Shown here piece by piece: positions 19,901-25,738 of a DNA stretch of 47,460 nucleotides. The notes under the pieces are model-generated. The model was not told the origin of the DNA. It searched no databases and worked only from the letters and a program-made list of their open reading frames with translations. The position numbers were made by a program, and so were the translations under genes. This stretch comes from Opitutia bacterium. GTDB taxonomy: Bacteria; Verrucomicrobiota; Verrucomicrobiia; Opitutales; Seribacteraceae. Numbering within the stretch: position 1 is the stretch's first letter; every line of letters starts with the position of its first letter. The stretch spans positions 1 to 47,460 of the forward strand of contig NZEN01000079.1 in the NCBI GenBank assembly GCA_002689665.1, read 5' to 3'.

Positions 19901-20670
19901 AGCTTGCTTATGATTGGATTCAATATCAGATAGATGATTCAGGGAATTTACGATTTTATGGAATATCTCCTTCATTTGAGCAAGTTTTTCCATTTGAGTT
20001 CGCAATTGCCTCTGCAACGGGTGACTACTCACTCCCCATTCAATTTAACTTATCTATCTCTGATGATGGTTCCCATGTGCCGGTTATAGAAGTGGAACCC
20101 GAGATAAAGATGACTTCCGGAGAGATTTATGAATCCAGAATTTCATTTTACGATCTCGATTTAGAGCAATTATCGGTCTTTGTTCAAGGGCCCGAATGGA
20201 TAGAATTAAAAAATAGTCAGAAGGGAGAAGCAGATTTGATCATAGATGGCACCAATCAATCTGGTGTATTTGAATTCCTGACGGTCGTGACAGACACTAA
20301 AGGAAATACATCAGAGCAAGTTTCGAAGGTTATTATCTCGTCGATAGATAACGATCTTAATGAAGAGGGCATTCCCTCTTCTAGCGGTATCTTTGATAGT
20401 TGGCTATTAAACAAAGTAAGCTTCTCAAGTGGCTGGCATTACCACCTCGAATTCGATTGGGTTTATATCAAACAAGACGAAGACGGATCAACTTGGCTGT
20501 GGAAGGAAGGGTGGGGGTGGCTTTGGAGTGAGAATAAGCTTTGGAATGATGACGGGGAGGGCTATTTTTATAAAGACGCTAGTTCTTCTTGGATATTTTG
20601 GAAACCGCAAGTAAGTGATTTAGATAACAATGTCTACGATTTCGAAGCGGAACAATGGATGCAGCTGTAG
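10972..20670 (+). CDS. Giant secreted multi-domain surface protein (FG-GAP, cadherin/Ig-like, propeller)
   Basis: This 3232-residue protein has an N-terminal signal peptide (LFFGFIIAYFNVLHW core). Residues about 125-495 hold seven FG-GAP/integrin-alpha-like repeats (phrases such as DEFGYTVEINENFAFVGA). About 500-1910 holds fourteen beta-sandwich domains in strict alternation. Type A is cadherin/tandem-95-like, with NFSGVDELTLAVSDNG-like ends. Type B is a putative-Ig type with LPxWLTF and a G-x-P turn. A partial A domain follows. About 2063-2383 and 2523-2933 are two propeller-like blocks with repeated VxWAxxxG-type phrases, separated by a B-type domain. Two more B domains precede a Trp-rich tail (about 3140-3230). 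No LPxTG, PEP-CTERM or transmembrane anchor is seen. Adhesion or matrix roles are inference. Confidence 0.85.
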   Translation: MNRKLFFGFIIAYFNVLHWETFLQADSFPYFSEVEDPNGSYQFFENQYYKFTTTSRNLFISDQVNSDANLSEVFPSKHVSSDEYILFNATHGSPRLNYYFDPDDLDFNGSIQVIPYLEEGPIIPTSLASEDYFGYELVINDWNETIVSSPSKNSNSGSIYVFEHNASNQFIQKSQLLPESGDEGWWGDSLEVSGDLLFIGAPNAALNAGKVLLYQRINGIYTKQAELSDPRTGITEFFGSSISFGANQEKLIISPNVEGSDRAGRVEIFDLDALGNLTHDQTLWSDDNVSGNYFGIDHALTEEYLIVGAPKEDNQYGRAYIFDRENNGSWSNSPTSLVPSSLSANDEFGYTVEINENFAFVGARVGDGNVTDSGAVYIFNKQNESWVETAKLFPPSGDSNQIFSVSLEALDDLIVVGSIGVGSEGMAYVYKMHEGNASDWRLISALDNNGSSTTNRNYLSIAVQKGIIAIGSPEDSVNLTDGGSFKVFYNEGWQLQNPMPLDPLFTSVPSATLDILEDSLSGASYDFEVEHPFENNFTWNISSDNAPANTFSVSSEGNFSYLPEGNFSGVKNFTIGVSSLNGGRNHSFQVNIISQPDSPIFDAGQSNELQAVWVGEDTDQTIQVYDSDDNDTLTITANSLPDGLLIVGHSIQGRITDDSLLNGASYRDFQLELVVSDGVPATDDATKFFNLRVYSRNSAPFFTDENGTPVTTKDITLNEDFTVADWAQAFGQLRFQDDYTESGFTLTLETNASHGVVYLDVLSSTPIVFLPDENYFGTDVFSVALHDDNNPSKSFVLPVNVTINPVNDAPVLSSAIQVQASEGIPFSYDISWVDVDHDSGHVVTITDLPGWITYDDTNYRIQGTPEWEDYRSDPYKVFILIEDPAGGSGYATIEIDIIPLNYPPKFNQENLSLSIPEDTQLTIPLSAFDQDLIDGLVTWSFVTEPLHGTFSLSANNYQSVVEYQPEGNYTGADFLEIKIYDPLHPHLFDLLEVDIFLQSVEDPPVIFPRAKYTDAVVGHEWNFEYAWQDGDINQTVQIIPPTLPSWLTFQGNIDSNASRARIFGVPSSSDLGITSITLEASDSTELVGNETFEINVLAENFVPEIVEGENLSVELVEDGFWEKVNALTSYDQNKQRQQWTVLSGPQNGVVQLTEENENLKTIRYSPGSNFNGDDSVVIQLSDGIDSDQFTYYFKVISVDDAPFFTSNQEGDTFRVEDGELFEQEITFFDGDMDLSHYTTTGLPPWVSLDASNFANGILHLSGRPSVADEGNYQVTINIFDEKNLSSTLSFNLEAYVYNYPPVLTFSEPHLEFDEDQSKVRLGVLSVTDRDQASGHNWSIPLQPRNGIAIFTLLGNERVLYYLPDGNFSGVDELTLAVSDNGTALGDSKSESRNIQITVNPIPDSPIFVSVPTEQAYSDEDYIYNIKAKDGDLPIDELKIELVSAPPWLTFQDHGDGTGVLSGKATYKDEGLFEVHFKVEDLNGDDDEQSFLLDVTVLDYPPQFRSKKTDTILEKVILYVNEDQLLDKWINPRDFYAYNPDPEPDDYKEIRWYVEKDSQQGSELQVSGSGDKPTLFKYKPRSNFNGTDYFSLVMDEGDLKTELPFEVQVTPVADPPSFSSNIQSLYLVNQGEPFELPIYAEDIDSTRIQFRLLGPTWDENPWLNVEDYNSSGNVVLRGIPQVAPNGNIYQYSIVAMDENGLLAEKGFSVEVQGINSPPSIISEEIEILFDPDGAPISDIASLRAYDPDGDALTWSLLGEDKEPVWGTAFVEGNGSTPSRLSYVAKSLKASQDKFWLKVSDGVGSDTILVRPIIAWGTGLSVVGEFTDFSIKEMQGFSKDISFFPNNSLDEITFHLKEGPSWIAVNQISKNKFRVRGVAPQGSSANYHISLEAKGEVTAPYGVDFNLEVQSSVPPTLELKDNLLVRLSSFEPFDDQNFRASDANGKDLSSDVLIEEKDGTGFKGFKTLEYTVSDQFDNFASETLLVRQYFECPLLVDTKRLKFNSKNLLASWANDGKMQICADQFQITEVNGTVGFFPPVDGSSSHLISRNLAVMNSLEFKGSNVSVSELLNDGRNTFISGYFSEHITFGFNSIYSEFPNNAFVGSFDQNGNVIWVKSFGSSNPIESLKLSFSGEGKLVMGGAFYESLTFRGPNDLHMVERNKGVFLFEFEEDGLLTKSISYEINSAASVAGVASDRENTYLIVNNWEGNEGLDSRVLLMGSDLEILNEVSLQSTKNVNLVDFEIVNGHCVVAGNFEGTLSLGGNNLLTGSSPSAFLICLDDQSNATWAKVISSSEASNIHALESDYWGDLLVGVSFSGSIETGIGAVASAGFDDLLLVNYKLSDASPLWFKSIGGVGEERFHSLKTGTMGTPLLHFETQEGLFMDGYDFSPTTHNEVHSVRFVSKSGIPEIELNEIMISEIGDFSFGLEVVYPEYLFFEKVSGPDWVNIKTKDGSLGRASIIGNSKYASLSEINAENILKVRVFTIDGTYSEKNITITFSNDDGFDIQAGALPKKNEDLSFHFENNTEISCISPDLNGGWVLAGLFPELVDDDPPLFKSSSQLALLSDSMELSLLCSFYSSDKLNVSDIKYIQDNSILAYGTFSGILKFKDIELTSAGLKDLFLMRISADGELIDYTTFGSVYSEESGEMILNEKGDVLISGSFQDQIIIGVESLMSSGQEDGFIASLSINEFMKVNWAENYGFTGIDHIDSICRISDDQFIAASISSTDTTDSEFSPSFQPISRLDLRLIDGGDGLTKDIFTFYSNGRINNAKVVSALSLSGRVVCAFEFEGKLEWPEGEIRSKGGFDIFSTSLGASFANPVNFSLLGGMWNDRLSDLQSMNEDYYISSTFYNSMKLGDKFINSVGSSDAVLVKVDSVSHEILDFFHLSSPVPDAIKFVYPISDEFILLGGSTEAVKPLMQNDEAFISFLGSKVTEPRVLSSVPFALPLSYPFSFTIKTGPWPLAVTELKLVDYDEELAYDWIQYQIDDSGNLRFYGISPSFEQVFPFEFAIASATGDYSLPIQFNLSISDDGSHVPVIEVEPEIKMTSGEIYESRISFYDLDLEQLSVFVQGPEWIELKNSQKGEADLIIDGTNQSGVFEFLTVVTDTKGNTSEQVSKVIISSIDNDLNEEGIPSSSGIFDSWLLNKVSFSSGWHYHLEFDWVYIKQDEDGSTWLWKEGWGWLWSENKLWNDDGEGYFYKDASSSWIFWKPQVSDLDNNVYDFEAEQWMQL

Positions 20671-20683
20671 TTTGGATATATAC

Positions 20684-22600
20684 CTAGACTGCCAAACTCT
20701 TCTGTTCGATGTTCAATTCTTGAAGGAAAAATTCTACTTCTTCGAAAATACTGGTAAAATCAAGGGAATATCTTTCTCGCAATGAGTTCACCGAGCTTCC
20801 GTGTTCAATGAATTGATCGGGCCATCCAATTCGCTTAGTGGGGAAGCTTACATTCAATAAATTCAAGCTTTCAATAACCGCCGCTCCAAATCCCCCTGCA
20901 AGAACATTATCTTCTAGGGTGAGAATACCCTTGTGCTTTGAGCTGTGTTCTAACAGTAGTGATTCATCTAATGGCTTGACGAATCTTGGGTCAACAATTG
21001 TCGGCTTAAATCCATAAATGCTAAAGATTGATTCTGAAATCTGCTTAGCAACTTCCACAAAATTACCTAGTGCCCAAATACATAACAGTTCACCTTCCTG
21101 TAATACATTTGCTTTGCCCAGTGGAAGAACTGCGGGCCGACTTTTGAGTTTAGTGCCAATACCATTGCCTCTTGGGTAGCGAATAAAGGACGGTTTTTTC
21201 AAACTAATTCCGGTATGCAACATATCCTGGAGTTCATCTTCATTGGATGGTGCCATAATGATGGCATTCGGTATACACCTAAGGTATGATATATCGAAAA
21301 GTCCATGATGAGTAGGGCCATCATTTGGTGAGAGCCCAGCTCGATCGAGGCAAAAAGTTACTGGAAGTTCTTGCAAGCAAACATCATGGATGATCGGATC
21401 GTATGCTCTTTGTAAAAAAGTTGAGTAAATTGCACAAACAGGACTTAAGCCTTGTGTCGCCATACCTGCGGCTAGAAGCACGGCATGCTCTTCAGCGATT
21501 CCTACATCATGAAATCTTTCAGGGATAGTATTCTGCAGGGCATCCAATCCGGTACCACTTGGCATGGCAGCAGTGATACCCACTATGTTTTTGTTGGACT
21601 GGGCAAGTTTAGCAAGGCAGCACCCAAAGACGTCCTGATATTTTGGCGGACTCTTCGCATTCGCCGGGATACTTTTACCAGTTTCTAAATCGAAAGGACC
21701 TGAACCGTGCCATTTTTCGGGTTCTTCCAAAGCAACTGGATACCCTTTGCCTTTCTTAGTGAGTAGGTGCAGTACAATGGGTTCTTTCGATTTCTTTGCG
21801 AATTCAAAAAACTGAACTAGCCCCTGTATGTCATGCCCGTCGATTGGTCCAAGATATCGGACCCCCAGTTTTTCAAAAATACTGGAAGGGGCGAGGAGCT
21901 CTTTGGTATCTCTTTTTGCCTTAGAAACTAATTTAATAAAAGATTTACCAAGTGGGATTTGAGAAAGAAAAGATTCCGCTTCTTTATGAATCCGAGTGTA
22001 TACAGGGTTGGTAATCAGTTCGTTAAAATATTTTGATAACGCACCGACATTTTTGGCGATGGACCATTCATTATCATTAAGAATTAAAATGAATTTCTTG
22101 GTCGTACAGGCGATGTTATTCAAAGCTTCCAGGGTAATCCCGCAGGTAAATGCAGCATCTCCAGCTACAGCTACAACATGATTATCTTTCCCGTGCAGGT
22201 CTCTTGCCACGCACATGCCAAGGGCACTGGATAGAGCGGTTCCCGCATGTCCTGCACCAAAAGAATCATGAGGGCTTTCGGCTATGTTTAGAAAGCCGCT
22301 GAGTCCATTGTCTTTGCGAATGTCGTCAAATCGCGAATCGTTTCTGCCGGTGAGGAGTTTGTGCACATAACCCTGGTGGGAAACATCCCAACAGAATTTA
22401 TCGTTTGGCGAGTCGAAAGCGAGGTGTAGGGCAATCGTCAACTCAACAACTCCGAGATTGGGGCCAACATGACCTCCATTTTCTGAAGTTGCTCTGATTA
22501 TACGATCGCGAATTTCTTGTGCGAGAGTGGATAGTTGATCTCCCGATAACTTTTTTAAATCTTTTGGGGATTCAATTTTGGATAGGAGAGATTCTTCCAT
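20684..22600 (-). CDS. dxs: 1-deoxy-D-xylulose-5-phosphate synthase
   Basis: Dxs condenses pyruvate and glyceraldehyde-3-phosphate, with thiamine diphosphate as cofactor, in the first step of the MEP isoprenoid pathway. Its products also feed menaquinone side-chain synthesis (MenA is nearby). This 638-residue protein has the family length. It retains GGHVGPNLGVVEL, a WDVSHQ region, the catalytic GIAEEHAV (Glu), DRAGLSPNDGPTHHG and RYPRGNG. Several usually constant positions differ: the ThDP motif starts GDAAFTCG rather than GDGAMTxG, HQAYPHK is HQGYVHK, and GVGHSST is GAGHAGT. It lies directly downstream of xseB, and ends 13 bases from the convergent giant gene. Confidence 0.92.
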   Translation of the reverse strand: MEESLLSKIESPKDLKKLSGDQLSTLAQEIRDRIIRATSENGGHVGPNLGVVELTIALHLAFDSPNDKFCWDVSHQGYVHKLLTGRNDSRFDDIRKDNGLSGFLNIAESPHDSFGAGHAGTALSSALGMCVARDLHGKDNHVVAVAGDAAFTCGITLEALNNIACTTKKFILILNDNEWSIAKNVGALSKYFNELITNPVYTRIHKEAESFLSQIPLGKSFIKLVSKAKRDTKELLAPSSIFEKLGVRYLGPIDGHDIQGLVQFFEFAKKSKEPIVLHLLTKKGKGYPVALEEPEKWHGSGPFDLETGKSIPANAKSPPKYQDVFGCCLAKLAQSNKNIVGITAAMPSGTGLDALQNTIPERFHDVGIAEEHAVLLAAGMATQGLSPVCAIYSTFLQRAYDPIIHDVCLQELPVTFCLDRAGLSPNDGPTHHGLFDISYLRCIPNAIIMAPSNEDELQDMLHTGISLKKPSFIRYPRGNGIGTKLKSRPAVLPLGKANVLQEGELLCIWALGNFVEVAKQISESIFSIYGFKPTIVDPRFVKPLDESLLLEHSSKHKGILTLEDNVLAGGFGAAVIESLNLLNVSFPTKRIGWPDQFIEHGSSVNSLRERYSLDFTSIFEEVEFFLQELNIEQKSLAV

Positions 22601-22615
22601 AAGTGTTGAATTTTT

Positions 22616-22852
22616 TCAGTTTTGCTCCAAATCTACCGCATTGAGTTCGGTAAGTTTGAATTCAGCCTCTTGTATTTTTTTTTGGCAAAATTTTAATAAA
22701 GATAGACCAGATTGGTAATTTTCGATCATCTTATCCAGGTCAACATCCGTGCTTTCCATTCGTTCGACAATTTGATTGAGCTTCACAATTGCGTCTTCAA
22801 ACTTTAATCCCTGCGGGATTTCAAGTTCGGAAGTGTTATTAATAGAGGACAT
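22616..22852 (-). CDS. xseB: Exodeoxyribonuclease VII small subunit
   Basis: This 78-residue protein has the short coiled helical pattern of XseB: LKFEDAIVKLNQIVERMES, VDLDKMIENYQSGLSLLKFC and KKIQEAEFKL. It forms the exonuclease VII complex with XseA, which degrades single-stranded DNA; xseA is not in the window. The frame is open further upstream, to 22993. The ATG at 22852 gives the normal family length and removes an unlikely extension into the divergent Ste24 gene. dxs starts 15 bases after its stop, a frequent gene pair in bacteria. Confidence 0.9.
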   Translation of the reverse strand: MSSINNTSELEIPQGLKFEDAIVKLNQIVERMESTDVDLDKMIENYQSGLSLLKFCQKKIQEAEFKLTELNAVDLEQN

Positions 22853-22948
22853 GATTATAAAAATAAGCTTTCTTTTGAAATTCGCAATCATTGAAACAAA
22901 AGACGAAAGACCTTCGACTTTATTTTTATTTTGCCTAAACTGAATGGG

Positions 22949-24205
22949 ATGACCTCGATACAACTGATTATTATTGTTGCAGCCTTTTTTCATCTTGTGG
23001 TTGAGATACTGTTAAAGTTTCTCGACCTTAAAAATACACTAAGGTTAAAGGAGAAACAGCCGGAAGAAACGGTCTCTCTTATGAACGGAGATCAGTGGTT
23101 GAAAACAAGTAATTATACTATCGCCAAAACTAAATTATCAATTTTTGAAGATTTATTTGGATTTGTTCTTATGATTCCGATCATTCTTTTTGTATTTCCT
23201 TGGGTCTTTCGTACCTGGAGTGCTTCTTCACTTAACGGAGTCTTTTCATGTGCTTTCATTTCGGTCGCATTCTTAATGGTTCTCCAATTACCGGGCTTAA
23301 TTTTCGACTGGTACAAACAATTCCAATTGGAAGAGCGTTTTGGTTTCAATAAATCTACTTTGAAACTTTGGGTCGCGGATAAAATTAAGGAGAATATCTT
23401 GGGTTTGTTACTCGGTATCCTACTTTTTGCGTTAATCATTTGGCTATTCAGAGAACTTTCCAACTTTTCCTCTTACTGGTGGTTCTTTGCCTTCACCGCA
23501 TTCTTTCTACTGCAACTCACCTTAATGGTTCTTTGGCCGAAGTTTATATTACCTTTATTTAATAAGCTTACTCCTTTGGATGATGGAAATTTAAAGAGTA
23601 GATTATTTTCTCTGGGGGACAGAACAGGTTTTGCTGCTAAAACTATAGAAGTAATTGATGGTAGTAAAAGATCCGGGCACTCAAATGCTTTTTTTACGGG
23701 TTTTGGGAAATTTCGGCGAATTGTCCTTTACGATACGCTTATCGACCAAATGGAAGAAGAAGAGATCGAAGCGGTTCTTGCCCATGAAATCGGCCATTAC
23801 AAAGAAGGGCATATTCCTAAAAAATTAATTCTTTCATTTCTTACGGGATTATTCGGATTTTACGCTATTTCAATTTGCCTTGAACAATCCTGGCTTTATT
23901 CGGGACTTGGTCTCTCCGAAAGCTATGTAGGTTCCATAAGTGTAATTCTGATCGCCCTGATTCTTTTTGTCCCTAATTTCACATACTGGCTTACACCTAT
24001 ATCCAATATTTTTTCGAGGAAACATGAGTATGAAGCTGATCGATTTGCCAAAAATGCAATGAATACCCCTACTTACTTGATCTCGGCATTACAAAAGCTC
24101 TATCGTGAAAATCTCTCACATCCTTTACCACATCCATACCTTGTTTTCTTTCACTACTCTCATCCAACTTTTTTCGACCGAAAAAAAGCATTAGAGAAAA
24201 AGTAA
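22949..24205 (+). CDS. Ste24/CAAX-protease-type M48 metallopeptidase
   Basis: This membrane protease has about 418 residues. It carries the zinc motif HEIGHYKEGH (catalytic Glu between two His ligands) and a later EYEADRFA segment supplying the third ligand. Several transmembrane helices flank these, as does the Ste24-like N-terminal half (FDWYKQFQLEERFGFNKST; TLMVLWPKFILPLFNKLTPL). In eukaryotes the family processes prenylated proteins. In bacteria it is thought to act in membrane protein quality control, and the substrate here is unknown. ATG 22949 is chosen over an in-frame TTG at 22931. The gene is divergent from xseB and convergent with the VanZ-like gene, 7 bases away. Confidence 0.9.
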   Translation: MTSIQLIIIVAAFFHLVVEILLKFLDLKNTLRLKEKQPEETVSLMNGDQWLKTSNYTIAKTKLSIFEDLFGFVLMIPIILFVFPWVFRTWSASSLNGVFSCAFISVAFLMVLQLPGLIFDWYKQFQLEERFGFNKSTLKLWVADKIKENILGLLLGILLFALIIWLFRELSNFSSYWWFFAFTAFFLLQLTLMVLWPKFILPLFNKLTPLDDGNLKSRLFSLGDRTGFAAKTIEVIDGSKRSGHSNAFFTGFGKFRRIVLYDTLIDQMEEEEIEAVLAHEIGHYKEGHIPKKLILSFLTGLFGFYAISICLEQSWLYSGLGLSESYVGSISVILIALILFVPNFTYWLTPISNIFSRKHEYEADRFAKNAMNTPTYLISALQKLYRENLSHPLPHPYLVFFHYSHPTFFDRKKALEKK

Positions 24206-24212
24206 CAAGACT

Positions 24213-24671
24213 CTAGCTATCGGCGGTGTAGAGTTTTCTAGTCATGTATGAATAAACAAATGCAGCAACTGCCACCCCAGCTAAATTCATAAACAAATCG
24301 CCGGGGGATGGGAAACGATCAGGAATAATGGCTTGTATGCCCTCATTGAAAACGGCGTAAGAAATAGAAACTGCTACTGCTTTGAGATTGTAGCTATTTT
24401 GTGACCTAGCCGCTCCAAAAAACCAATGAGCCATCCAGGTAAATACAAAAAAAAGGGGAAGGTGACTTAGGTCCTGAAGCCAATAAGGATAGTCATAAAG
24501 CTTTTCAGCAAATCGAATAGCAAAATCACTTGCATTAAAGTCTTCAAGAGCATCTGGCTTGGGAATCCCCGTAATCGCTTGGAGAAAAAATAGGTACGCT
24601 AAAGGAGTGAATTTCCTGAAAAAGAGGCTTTCGGGAAGGTAAAACCATTCGATTACATCTCTTGATGACAT
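24213..24671 (-). CDS. VanZ-like membrane protein
   Basis: This small integral membrane protein has about four hydrophobic segments. The signature FNEGIQAIIPDRFPSPGDLFMNLAGV matches the VanZ-family pattern (E-x2-Q near the start, D-x3-N-x2-G later). The molecular role of VanZ-like proteins is mostly unknown. The name comes from a teicoplanin-resistance gene and should not be read as proof of resistance here. ATG 24671 gives 152 residues, while an upstream ATG at 24692 would add seven. The 3' end faces the Ste24 gene. Confidence 0.75.
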   Translation of the reverse strand: MSSRDVIEWFYLPESLFFRKFTPLAYLFFLQAITGIPKPDALEDFNASDFAIRFAEKLYDYPYWLQDLSHLPLFFVFTWMAHWFFGAARSQNSYNLKAVAVSISYAVFNEGIQAIIPDRFPSPGDLFMNLAGVAVAAFVYSYMTRKLYTADS

Positions 24672-24738
24672 ATTCTTTGAGCCTTTTTGCATTATCTTAG
24701 CTTGAAAAAAATTAAGTTTATTACAATAAATCGTAGGA

Positions 24739-25302
24739 ATGCCAATCTATGAATTTCATTCACCTGATACCGGAAAAATCTACTCCTTCTATGCACCTTC
24801 TGTGAGTTATGCTAAACTTACTCCACTATGCCCGGATGGGGATAAAATGAAAATGGTTAAGTTGCTGTCAGGTTTTTCAATTACAGGACGCAACGAGGAA
24901 ATTCCTGAAGCAGCACCTGAAGCAGACCCAGATGATCCATTTGCGGGTATGGATCCAGCAAAGTCTGGTGAGTTGATGAAAGAACTTGAAGGTTCAATTG
25001 CTGGCATGGACGAGGAAAATCCTGATCCCAGGCAAATGGCCACGCTGATGAGGAAAATGTGCGAATACAGTGGGGAGCGAATGGACGAACCGATGGAGGA
25101 AGTTATTCGAAAGCTTGAAGAAGGTATGAATCCTGAGGAATTAGAAGATCGAATGGGAGATTTTATGGGAGATGAAAATGATGCAGGGACGGAGGAAAAG
25201 GACGGAGAGGAGTCCATGCAGTCTAGGCTGAAAAAATTGCTTACTAAAACTCCTAAACGGGATCCGCAACTCTATGAATTCCGGGATTACATTAATAAAT
25301 AG
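24739..25302 (+). CDS. FmdB-like N-terminal domain protein lacking the zinc cysteines
   Basis: The first 50 residues (MPIYEFHSPDTGKIYSFYAP... LCPDGDKMKMVKLLSGFSI) follow the outline of FmdB-type zinc ribbons (MPIYEY..C..CG....CP.CG..). The first CxxC is replaced by SPDTG and only one Cys of the second pair remains, so zinc binding is unlikely. The rest is strongly acidic and helical, rich in Met and Glu, with repeated PxQMATLMRKM- and EELEDRMGDFMGD-type helices, and a basic end (KKLLTKTPKRD). No function is assigned. It starts a two-gene unit with the lipoprotein gene 12 bases downstream. Confidence 0.6.
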   Translation: MPIYEFHSPDTGKIYSFYAPSVSYAKLTPLCPDGDKMKMVKLLSGFSITGRNEEIPEAAPEADPDDPFAGMDPAKSGELMKELEGSIAGMDEENPDPRQMATLMRKMCEYSGERMDEPMEEVIRKLEEGMNPEELEDRMGDFMGDENDAGTEEKDGEESMQSRLKKLLTKTPKRDPQLYEFRDYINK

Positions 25303-25314
25303 CTGGACATAGCT

Positions 25315-25737
25315 TTGAATCAAATAATCCGAATTTACTTTTACAGCCTACTTAGCCTGTCTTTTTCTTGCTCAGAAAATCCACAGGAAGAGGAGATCGA
25401 TTGGAAAGGAGACTATGATTCTTTTGAAAATTCTTTCGAAACAAAACAAGAACTTGAATCCTCTGGAGAAAGTCCTCTTCTTTATCTCAGGGGCAATAGC
25501 CAACCTTTTTCAGGAACAGTTGAAAAAAATTCTACGGACAGACTTAGCGTGGATGAATATAACGCAGGTCTTCTAGAAGGAAAAAGTATAAGAAAGTCGG
25601 TGGACGGTTCTTGGGTTGAGGCCAATTACAGGGAAGGGAAACTTCACGGCAAAATGACTTTTTATGATAAGAATGGAGATATCCGATCAGTGATGAACTA
25701 TGAAAACGGAGCAATCTCCCCGCAGGCTATCGATTGA
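25315..25737 (+). CDS. Putative lipoprotein with MORN-like repeats
   Basis: This 140-residue protein starts at a TTG, 12 bases after the previous stop. Its hydrophobic N-terminus ends in SLSFSCSENP, which could be a lipobox with Cys at about residue 19, though Leu at -3 is missing. The C-terminal half has MORN-like repeats of the form YREGKLHGKMTFYDKNGDI and YNAGLLEGKSIRKSV, with a FSGTVEKN segment before them. Such repeats occur in secreted or envelope proteins and in some immunity-like antitoxins. The role is unknown. It ends 1 base from the convergent kinase gene. Confidence 0.6.
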   Translation: MNQIIRIYFYSLLSLSFSCSENPQEEEIDWKGDYDSFENSFETKQELESSGESPLLYLRGNSQPFSGTVEKNSTDRLSVDEYNAGLLEGKSIRKSVDGSWVEANYREGKLHGKMTFYDKNGDIRSVMNYENGAISPQAID

Positions 25738-25738
25738 G

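Noticed and set aside
10972-20670. Giant gene as a recent horizontal insertion or prophage
   Set aside because: It has no integrase, direct repeats or tRNA boundary. Its somewhat AT-richer composition alone is not enough.
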